A stretch of 8,806 nucleotides of DNA from JBBQTU01 sp038213005 (GTDB lineage Bacteria > Planctomycetota > Phycisphaerae > Tepidisphaerales > Tepidisphaeraceae), in contig JBBQTU010000178.1 in NCBI GenBank assembly GCA_038213005.1, positions 1 to 8,806 of the forward strand, in the 5' to 3' direction. The notes under the pieces are model-generated. The model did no database searches, was not told the DNA's origin, and worked only from the letters and a program-made list of their open reading frames with translations. Both the position numbers and the translations under genes were made by a program. Below, in pieces: positions 1 through 4,561 of this stretch (its first letter is position 1; every line of letters starts with the position of its first letter).

Positions 1-32
1 TGCCGTCCGCTCTTCGGCCTCCTGTCTTCGAT

Positions 33-151
33 GACTTACGTGCGATTGGATGGGCAAGATGCGCACATTTTTCTGGGGTGGGGGGAGGGGGTCTGGAGAG
101 CAGTGTTTATAAGGACTTACGTACACTTCAGGGGGGAAGATGCGCGAGTTT
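33..151. repeat. Diverged direct repeat pair (33-70 and 114-151) with an inverted partner at 172-180
   Basis: The stretch 33-70 aligns without gaps to 114-151 (offset 81 bp) with about 27 of 38 positions identical. Best conserved are the opening gacttacgt and the block aagatgcgc. The second copy is followed at 172-180 by acgtaagtc, the reverse complement of its first nine bases, so 114-180 could form a long-loop inverted repeat. The same gacttacg/cgtaagtc core recurs at 1038-1047 and 4276-4285, which links this region to the palindromic repeats further on. No gene is apparent in 1-442: a frame open on the minus strand here lacks a credible start and protein-like composition. Confidence 0.6.
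75..91 (+). other. G-rich tract
   Basis: Fifteen of 17 bases are G, in runs of four, six and five separated by single T and A. It lies between the two diverged repeat copies. It could favour a G-quadruplex or a two-plus-two G-run structure, but a clean fourth run of three or more Gs is absent. No function is claimed. Confidence 0.35.
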
Positions 152-203
152 CATGTCGCCGGGGCGATTTGACGTAAGTCGAATCGGGGCGAGTGGGCGG
201 GGA

Positions 204-238
204 AGAGCGTAGAGCGTGGAACGTAGGACGTAGAACGT
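204..238 (+). repeat. Five-unit heptamer tandem array (RGRRCGT)
   Basis: Five consecutive 7-mers run without interruption: agagcgt, agagcgt, ggaacgt, aggacgt, agaacgt. All end in CGT and have purines in the first four positions. This is a minisatellite-like array in non-coding DNA and could vary in copy number between strains. Nothing ties it to a gene. Confidence 0.75.
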
Positions 239-316
239 AATGGGCGTTCCAGAGCATCATCACACCTGTTAGGTATTTAACTCGGGGGGCTATTTCGGAC
301 CTGACTGATACGATTA

Positions 317-335
317 CCGGCCGGTTAGTGGCCGG
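317..335. repeat. Small inverted repeat (ccggcc / ggccgg)
   Basis: A perfect 6-bp stem, 317-322 against 330-335, encloses a 7-nt loop (ggttagt). It could be a weak terminator for a gene left of the window or an operator for the promoter near 400. The T-tract after it is too poor to call a terminator. Confidence 0.35.
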
Positions 336-395
336 GTATTCACTTGAAACAGAGCACCATGGTCGGCGCGCACGCTGGGCGCAACGGCCAAATCG

Positions 396-409
396 TATAA
401 GTATAAGAT
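396..409 (+). promoter_or_regulatory. Candidate -10 region for the gene at 443
   Basis: The sequence tataagtataagat contains two overlapping matches to a sigma-70 -10 box (TATAAG, five of six). It is an AT-rich island in otherwise GC-rich DNA, 34-47 bp before the ATG at 443. No convincing -35 box is visible at the right distance. A seven-codon open frame (ATG at 416, TGA at 437-439) lies in the same frame between the -10 candidate and the gene. Confidence 0.4.
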
Positions 410-442
410 AGGAAGATGGACGGGTCAAGTCCAATCTGAGAC

Positions 443-892
443 ATGTGCCGTTGGACCAATCTCCGCGCCTTGCGGCAGCGGGTTCCGTCGGAGGCACAAC
501 GTCAATACGTGGACAGGCTCGACAAGACGCTCGGGGACCTCTCCGCGTCAGAGCTTGCATCGCGCGAGGCCTTGCGGAATGCCATCATTGAGAAATATCC
601 CCTCTGGCTGGATGCGATAAATCGGGAAGACAAAACGGCTGTTGACCGGTGGCGTGAAAAGCCTGTGCAACTCGACGCCGGGGAGAATCTTCGTCGATAT
701 TTCTCGGGCAAGGCCGCGTGCCAGCGACTGGTGCTCAAGGCGGTGGGCGGGCCACAGCCTCAAGGGGGCGGAGTTTACAGAGTCAGTATCTGGCTGGTCG
801 TGGAACTTGCTGATGGGCGGCGAGAGGTAGTCATCAGTGAGCCCCTCATGAGGACGGCGTCGGAAGGCTTTCGCATTGTTCATTCCAAGTGA
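443..892 (+). CDS. Hypothetical protein, 149 aa (possible NTF2-like fold)
   Basis: I do not recognise this gene. The product is hydrophilic, with no signal peptide or membrane segment. Residues about 40-75 look helical and charged. Residues about 110-145 form alternating strands (VYRVSIWLVVEL, REVVISEPL, EGFRIVHSK). A helical N-terminal half followed by a curved sheet recalls small NTF2-like or DUF4878-type domains; that is inference only. Codon use is mostly G or C at third positions, which supports real coding. The start is uncertain. An in-frame TGA lies at 437-439, one codon before the ATG, and no Shine-Dalgarno sequence sits at proper spacing. The protein may therefore start further inside, or the gene may have lost its true 5' end to a nonsense change, since the frame upstream of the TGA also begins with ATG (416). 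It has no operon partner. Confidence 0.55.
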   Translation: MCRWTNLRALRQRVPSEAQRQYVDRLDKTLGDLSASELASREALRNAIIEKYPLWLDAINREDKTAVDRWREKPVQLDAGENLRRYFSGKAACQRLVLKAVGGPQPQGGGVYRVSIWLVVELADGRREVVISEPLMRTASEGFRIVHSK

Positions 893-950
893 GATGGAAC
901 CTAAAGGGGAGGCAATTAGTGGTATTGACTGCTTTTGGTCAACGGCTCGC

Positions 951-1098
951 GTCGACTACTCACCCGTAATTCATGTGCGGGCGGGGACGCCTCGCACTAC
1001 TGTTCGGCGGGTTGGCGCTTGGGGTCGACCACTCGCCCGTAAGTCATGTGCGGGCGGGGACGCCTCGCACTACTGTTCGGCGGGTTGGCGCTTGGGGT
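951..1098. repeat. 73-bp tandem duplication, each unit with a tetraloop hairpin
   Basis: Bases 951-1025 and 1024-1098 match at 72 of 75 positions, a period of 73 bp; the last 55 bp (971-1025 and 1044-1098) are identical. Each unit contains a compact hairpin (975-997 and 1048-1070): gtgcg + ggcg, loop ggga (GNRA type), cgcc, one bulged t, cgcac, giving nine paired bases. Just before it each unit carries cgtaa(g/t)tcat, the core shared with the repeats at 31-40 and 4276-4285. Open frames across this region are made of the repeat translated twice, so I do not call a gene. The 487-bp gap 893-1379 otherwise holds only GC-rich sequence and the hairpin at 1199-1237. Confidence 0.85.
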
Positions 1099-1198
1099 GT
1101 GGCGCTGCGAGGGTCGCGTGTTTGGCGAGGGACCGGATGGGCGGCCGGGGCGGCCGGCCCCACTTGGGGAGCGACGCGGGGGCGTGCTGTCTCTTGGC

Positions 1199-1254
1199 GT
1201 CCCCGTCCGACTGGCGGCAAAGAAACAGGACGGGGACCGATTGGGCAGGACGGG
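1199..1254. repeat. Inverted repeat gtccccgtcc/ggacggggac plus a 20-bp-period direct repeat
   Basis: A perfect 10-bp inverted repeat pairs 1199-1208 with 1228-1237 across 19 nt. The right arm overlaps caggacggg (1226-1234), which is repeated at 1246-1254. This may be a degraded mobile-element end or a transcript-stabilising hairpin. No target duplication or partner end was found. Confidence 0.45.
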
Positions 1255-1379
1255 ACGCAGTTGATTCTCAATGTTAAGCGGAATGATACGGGGGCGCAGC
1301 TAGGTTTATGATTATCAAGTGTTGTTTATTCGCCTGAGCGAGATACTTTCCGTCAATAGCAGACGTAGAGGGGTATGCC

Positions 1380-2114
1380 ATGCCGAAGACGTGTGCAAGG
1401 TGCTTCACACTGATGTTGCTGTTCGCTGTCGTTGCTGTAGCTGAGAACACTGACCGGCTGTCAGTAGAAGATAGCCTGTTACTGGTGGCGAAACAGGTGC
1501 CGTACAGCAATGCGGAATGGATATCGCGGGCCCAGAGGGCAAATCCAGATGCTCGAGCTACGCTCTACAGAGTGATAGATCGTCCTGCTGCCAATGAATC
1601 GCGAATACAGGCAGGTCTACTGTCCCGTTATATTGGTGATGCATCGGACGTGCCGCTCTTACTGGATCGGATGAAGGCAACGGTCGTCCCCGCTTCCAGT
1701 GAGGACACCCAATACCTCCTCCGCATGATGTACGTCTTTGGAGACATGTACAAACGAGGAATAACGGAAGCTGGTCAATCGCTGGATGCGATGGTTAGCC
1801 CGAAGTTCTGGAAGGAACGCAGGACTAGACTGACCTACCGTGACCAGCCAGGCGGACTGAGCAGTGAATCGGACTGTGCATTGGAGGCGCTGCGAGCATG
1901 GGTGAAAGCAGCCCCCGATCAGATCGCAGCGAAAGCCAGGATTCTGTCAGATGCAGTCGTCGTCTGGTCGGTGCGCAATGCCGCCCTCGTCACGCTGCTC
2001 GTGCTGGCAATCTCCGCCGGGCTGCAACTGCTCCTGGGCCCCGTGGGCGTGCCCGTTTTTCCGGGCAGATGCAAGTTGCCTGTCAGCGAGTGGTTGGAGC
2101 GAATACTGTGCTGA
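1380..2114 (+). pseudogene. 5' part of a secreted or membrane-anchored protein gene, truncated by a mobile element
   Basis: Function not recognised. The frame begins with a signal-peptide-like segment (residues 1-22: basic start, then LMLLFAVVAVA). A mainly helical domain follows; residues about 70-105 (RIQAGLLSRYIGDASDVPLL) resemble HEAT-type repeats. A strong hydrophobic segment lies at about 193-219. The start is supported by gagggg (1368-1373) six bases before the ATG. The native sequence ends at about residue 222. Residues 223-244 are read from the inserted element (2045-2251), and the stop TGA at 2112-2114 lies inside it. An apparent second membrane segment of the original gene survives at 2260-2375. 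The 244-residue product may still be made and anchored, but it is not the ancestral protein. Codon use is less GC-biased than in the SDR and BshC-like genes downstream. Confidence 0.7.
2037..2044 (+). repeat. Left 8-bp target-site duplication (ggccccgt)
   Basis: ggccccgt directly precedes the left end of the element at 2045 and is repeated exactly at 2252-2259, directly after its right end. This is the expected footprint of transposition by a DDE-type transposase. Confidence 0.85.
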
Positions 2115-2251
2115 AAGAGGTGTCGCCCTTTCAGGGCTCATTCAAAGTGAATGGTTTTTACCCAGGGCTGCGCGAGTACGCTTACCCTGGGCTTAAGAAT
2201 GCCGCCCCGTTGGGGCTAAGAAATCGCGTGCCCGGAAAAACGGGCACGCCC
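2045..2251. mobile_element. 207-bp non-autonomous transposable element (MITE-like), copy 1
   Basis: The ends are perfect 23-bp inverted repeats: 2045-2067 (opening gggcgtgcccg, closing ccgggca) against 2229-2251. Exact 8-bp direct repeats flank it (2037-2044 and 2252-2259). Each end can itself fold, gcccg against cgggc. The interior is a row of hairpins: ctgaaag/ctttcag (2111-2117 and 2128-2134), cccaggg/ccctggg (2161-2167 and 2185-2191), and gcccc/ggggc (2204-2208 and 2212-2216). It encodes no transposase, so an element elsewhere must have moved it. It sits inside the gene that starts at 1380. The interior resembles interspersed repeats I remember from planctomycete genomes; that recollection is unchecked. 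Confidence 0.88.
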
Positions 2252-2259
2252 GGCCCCGT

Positions 2260-2375
2260 CAGCATCTTCCATCGGGTTGACTTGGGCCCTCACATGGACG
2301 ATCCTCTATCTCGGCTGGCTCTGGGCACTGCTCCAACTCGGCGCCTGGCTCATCGCTCGCCGCGGCGGCCGATGA
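2260..2375 (+). pseudogene. 3' remnant of the interrupted gene (C-terminal membrane segment)
   Basis: After the right target duplication, the frame with codons starting at 2283 reads LTWALTWTILYLGWLW, then LLQLGAWLIARRGGR, and stops with TGA at 2373-2375. It is a strongly hydrophobic helix with a positively charged end, almost all third positions are G or C, and the stop lies four bases from the convergent sodC stop, as expected for a true gene end. Together with the hydrophobic segment near residues 193-219 of the upstream part it would form a membrane hairpin. The insertion plus duplication adds 215 bp, which is not a multiple of three. Removing it leaves the two parts in different frames, so at least one further indel must have occurred. 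Confidence 0.55.
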
Positions 2376-2379
2376 GAGG

Positions 2380-2961
2380 TCAGTTCTTGGCGCGGCCGAT
2401 CACGCCGCACGCAGCCCGCGGGCCGGCATTGCCGACCGGCTGCGACACGAGATCGTCAGGCTTGTCGTGGAGAATCACCGATCGCCCCAGGATGGCGTTG
2501 GCCGGCCCGCTGATCGTCAGGCCTTCCATCATGATGTCCAGGTGCGCCTTGCCATCGGCGTCGCTGGTGATGTTGCCCAGGTCGCCGGCATGATGCATCG
2601 CCGCCATCGGCCCGCCGTGTGGCCGGCCCTTGGGGTTGAAGTGCCCGCCGGCACTGGTCGCATCCGGCGACGAGCAATCGCCGAACTCGTGAATGTGAAA
2701 CCCGTGGACGGTGCCAGGCGTCAGCCCCGCGACATCCGCCACCACATGAACGGCCGTGCCGCTCTGCGTGAAGCGAACAACGCCCGATACCGTATGCCCC
2801 GCCGTCGGGTGCAGCACGGCAATGGCGCTGGTCGCGACCATCGAGGCGGCCGCAGCGGGCGCAGTTTTAGCCGTGTGGTGCCCCTGCGAATGCGAACAGC
2901 CCACCAGCGCGAGCGACAGCGTGGTGATCGAGACGACAAGCGTGCGTTGACAGAAGTTCAT
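2380..2961 (-). CDS. sodC: Cu/Zn superoxide dismutase, predicted lipoprotein (SodC)
   Basis: The enzyme dismutates superoxide to peroxide and oxygen outside the cytoplasm. The 193-residue product opens with a lipoprotein signal peptide and lipobox LVGC (Cys22), so it should be lipidated and membrane-anchored. A linker of about 25 residues rich in Ala, His and Thr precedes the catalytic domain (about 45-190). Copper ligands are His89, His91, His107 and His165; zinc ligands are His107, His115, His124 and Asp127. Cys96-Cys185 is the expected disulfide and Arg182 the substrate-guiding arginine. Both family signatures are present (GFHIHEFGDC and GNAGPRAACGVI). The start is chosen because ATG is preceded by a strong Shine-Dalgarno (gggaggga, plus-strand 2967-2974) and begins the signal peptide; the frame stays open far upstream, but that part is antisense to the SDR gene. 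The gene is monocistronic, convergent with the gene remnant ending at 2375 and divergent from the SDR gene. Confidence 0.95.
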   Translation of the reverse strand: MNFCQRTLVVSITTLSLALVGCSHSQGHHTAKTAPAAAASMVATSAIAVLHPTAGHTVSGVVRFTQSGTAVHVVADVAGLTPGTVHGFHIHEFGDCSSPDATSAGGHFNPKGRPHGGPMAAMHHAGDLGNITSDADGKAHLDIMMEGLTISGPANAILGRSVILHDKPDDLVSQPVGNAGPRAACGVIGRAKN

Positions 2962-2990
2962 GGAAGTCCCTCCCTTTGATTGCCTGTGCG

Positions 2991-3020
2991 ATCTTAGGAG
3001 TGGCCCGGGTGAGGGGTCAA
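2991..3020 (-). promoter_or_regulatory. Candidate sigma-70 promoter of sodC
   Basis: On the minus strand ttgacc (plus 3015-3020, five of six to TTGACA) is followed after 18 bp by taagat (plus 2991-2996, four of six). Transcription would start near 2984, leaving a leader of about 23 nt that contains the Shine-Dalgarno. No operator palindrome is evident. Confidence 0.5.
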
Positions 3021-3060
3021 ACTCAAGCGAGGCCAGCCGGATGGCTTCATCGCGCCCGTG

Positions 3061-3069
3061 TGCTAACAT
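3061..3069 (+). promoter_or_regulatory. Candidate extended -10 for the SDR gene
   Basis: tgctaacat fits the extended -10 form TGnTAnnAT and lies about 45 bp before the ATG at 3113. No good -35 box is seen, which an extended -10 can tolerate. Similar taagat boxes occur before sodC and the gene at 4562. Confidence 0.3.
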
Positions 3070-3112
3070 GTCCACCAGATAGTCAGCCTCGCACTTTTCA
3101 CAGGAGTCTTTC

Positions 3113-4114
3113 ATGAACGTTCTCATCATCGGCGGCACAGGCCTGATCTCCACCGGCATCGTCAAGCATCTGCTCACGCGCAGCGCCAGCGTCACCATGT
3201 TCAACCGCGGCCAGCGCGACACCGCCATCCCCACCGGCGTCCAGGTCCGCCACGGCGATCGCGATAACCTCGCGCTCTTCGAGCACGAGTGTGGCCGGGA
3301 CCGATGGGATGCTGTGATCGACATGATCTGCTTCTCCCCCGAGCAGGCCGCGGCCGACGTCCGCATCTTCGCCGGCCGCTGTGACCAGTTCATTTTCTGT
3401 TCCACCGTCTGCAGCTACGGCGTCAAAGTCCCGCCGCATGTCTTCGTGGACGAAACCTTCCTCCAGGAACCCACCAGCACTTACGGTAAGAACAAGCTAC
3501 TCTGCGAGCAGGCCTTTCTTGACGCCCACGAGGCCCGCAAGTTCAAACTCACCATCGTCCGCCCCAGCCACACCTACGGCCCCGGCGGCAGCCTGATCGA
3601 CAATCTCGAAGGCGACGCCGTCGCATGGGACCGCATCGATCGCGGCCTGCCCGTGCTGTGCGCCGGCGACGGGCTGGGCCTCTGGGTCTCCACCCATCGT
3701 GACGATGTCGGCAAGCTCTTCGCCTATGCCGTCGGCAACCCCAAAACCTTCGGCCAGGCCTACAACGCCACCCGCCAGCAGCACATGACCTGGCGCGAAT
3801 ACTACCGCACGGTCGCCGCCGTCCTGGGCAAGCCCGCGCAGGTCATCTTCATGCCGGCCGACTGGATCGTCGCCCACGACCCGCAGCGATTCGGCCTCCT
3901 TCGCGAGATCACCGCCTTCCACGGCGCTTACGACTCATCCAAAGCCCGCCGAGATGTCCCCGAATTCCACTGCGAAATCGACTTCGCCACCGGCGCCGCC
4001 CAGACCCTGACCGACGCGCGCCGCCGTGGCGCCCTGCGCCAAAGCGCCGGCGACACGCTCTATCAGTCGATGGTCGACAAGGCACTGGCGATCCAGGCCC
4101 CCGTGACGCTGTAG
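3113..4114 (+). CDS. NAD(P)-dependent epimerase/dehydratase, extended SDR family
   Basis: This is a 333-residue Rossmann-fold oxidoreductase of the nucleotide-sugar epimerase/dehydratase superfamily, related in layout to the atypical CSP41-like group. The N-terminal strand and dinucleotide loop MNVLIIGGTGLIS (1-13) has Ser where the classic motif has a third Gly, a variant I associate with this subgroup. NRG (31-33) follows the second strand, where adenosine phosphate or ribose is often contacted. Ser97-Thr98 lies in FCSTVCSYG. The catalytic pair is Tyr124-Lys128 in TYGKNK. RPSHTYGPGG (150-159) and the substrate-side HRDDVGKLF segment (196-204) fit the superfamily. No signal peptide or membrane segment is present, so it is cytoplasmic. 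The start is supported by aggag (3102-3106) six bases before the ATG. No sugar-biosynthesis neighbours are present, so the substrate cannot be named. Confidence 0.9.
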   Translation: MNVLIIGGTGLISTGIVKHLLTRSASVTMFNRGQRDTAIPTGVQVRHGDRDNLALFEHECGRDRWDAVIDMICFSPEQAAADVRIFAGRCDQFIFCSTVCSYGVKVPPHVFVDETFLQEPTSTYGKNKLLCEQAFLDAHEARKFKLTIVRPSHTYGPGGSLIDNLEGDAVAWDRIDRGLPVLCAGDGLGLWVSTHRDDVGKLFAYAVGNPKTFGQAYNATRQQHMTWREYYRTVAAVLGKPAQVIFMPADWIVAHDPQRFGLLREITAFHGAYDSSKARRDVPEFHCEIDFATGAAQTLTDARRRGALRQSAGDTLYQSMVDKALAIQAPVTL

Positions 4115-4169
4115 CCGCATCCCGTGGCCGCGGGGCTGAGCCGGGCGGCCGGGCGGCGTCTTGGTCTGT

Positions 4170-4189
4170 TCCCCCTTGGCCTTGGGGGA
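4170..4189 (+). terminator. Weak candidate terminator after the SDR gene
   Basis: tccccc (4170-4175) pairs with ggggga (4184-4189) around an 8-nt loop (ttggcctt), about 55 bp past the SDR stop. An AT-rich stretch follows (gaattagctttt), but the uridine run is interrupted, so factor-independent termination is uncertain. Confidence 0.3.
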
Positions 4190-4261
4190 GAATTAGCTTT
4201 TGGAATGCGAGAGTGCTGCGATCTGCCGGATCCACCTCCACAGCCCCGGCAGGGGCGTCAG

Positions 4262-4345
4262 AACTTAGCCCATGACGTAAGTCATGGGTTCATGGGTGCA
4301 ATCGCGGCCGGGATTTTCAGCTCCGTAGGAGCGAAAGAAGGTATC
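4262..4345. repeat. REP-like palindromic repeat
   Basis: The first part is a palindrome, cccatgac-gtaa-gtcatggg (4269-4288), with an 8-bp stem. About 30 bp later comes a second hairpin, gctcc-gta-ggagc (4320-4332), followed by gaaagaag. The pairing of a palindrome with a GTAA centre and a ctccgtaggagcgaaaga segment is one I remember from interspersed repeats mobilised by REP-associated tyrosine transposases (RAYT) in planctomycetes and related phyla. That is from memory and unchecked. No transposase lies nearby. The limits are approximate. Confidence 0.6.
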
Positions 4346-4359
4346 GCGTCCACCGTGCG

Positions 4360-4367
4360 CTCCTGCC
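4360..4367 (+). repeat. Left 8-bp target-site duplication (ctcctgcc)
   Basis: ctcctgcc abuts the left end of the second element and is repeated exactly at 4498-4505, directly after its right end at 4497. Confidence 0.85.
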
Positions 4368-4497
4368 GGGCGTGCCCGGAAATCCGGGCAGGTGCCGCCG
4401 GTGCCCTCACCGGCGGAATCCGCCCATGACGAAAGACACCAGCGAGGGTGTTGGCGGCCCGGGACGAGTATCGTCGCCCGGATTTCTGGGAACGCCC
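4368..4497. mobile_element. 130-bp non-autonomous transposable element (MITE-like), copy 2
   Basis: The terminal inverted repeats are 23 bp (4368-4390 against 4475-4497) with 20 of 23 positions matching, flanked by exact 8-bp duplications (4360-4367 and 4498-4505). The left end differs from the left end of the 2045-2251 element at only four central positions (ttttt versus gaaat), so both belong to one family. The left end contains a perfect hairpin, tgcccgga-aa-tccgggca (4373-4390). The interior differs from copy 1: it holds a perfect 9-bp stem ccgccggtg/caccggcgg with a ccct loop (4395-4416) and a 5-bp stem acacc/ggtgt (4436-4451). No protein is encoded. It landed between the REP-like repeat and the promoter candidate of the gene at 4562. 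Confidence 0.88.
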
Positions 4498-4523
4498 CTC
4501 CTGCCTGTCCCGCCCGGCAAACC

Positions 4524-4552
4524 CTGTCGAATCGTGCTCGCTCTGCTAAGAT
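4524..4552 (+). promoter_or_regulatory. Candidate promoter of the BshC-like gene, possibly leaderless
   Basis: An extended -10, tg-c-taagat (4544-4552), ends nine bases before the ATG at 4562, with only a poor -35 (ctgtcg, 4524-4529). Transcription would begin about two or three bases before the ATG, giving a leaderless or nearly leaderless message. This agrees with the absence of a Shine-Dalgarno before this gene. Confidence 0.45.
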
Positions 4553-4561
4553 TGCCCTGAG

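Noticed and set aside
437..439. Selenocysteine or readthrough at the TGA joining ATG 416 to ATG 443
   Set aside because: No SECIS-like hairpin directly follows the TGA, and only seven codons would be gained.
951..1098. CRISPR array
   Set aside because: There are only two adjacent units with no unique spacers between them, so it is a tandem duplication.
876..1311. Overlapping plus- and minus-strand open frames across the tandem repeat
   Set aside because: They consist of the 73-bp repeat translated twice in different frames, are rich in Arg, Gly and Trp, and have no ribosome-binding site.
1898..2593. Plus-strand frame running across the mobile element into sodC antisense
   Set aside because: It overlaps a real gene, an element and antisense DNA in turn, and its composition (Arg, Pro, Gly) is typical of a spurious frame in GC-rich DNA.
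2962..3405. In-frame minus-strand extension of the sodC reading frame upstream of its ATG
   Set aside because: It is antisense to the SDR gene, would put about 148 residues before a clear lipoprotein signal peptide, and would place the strong Shine-Dalgarno at 2967-2974 inside the coding sequence.
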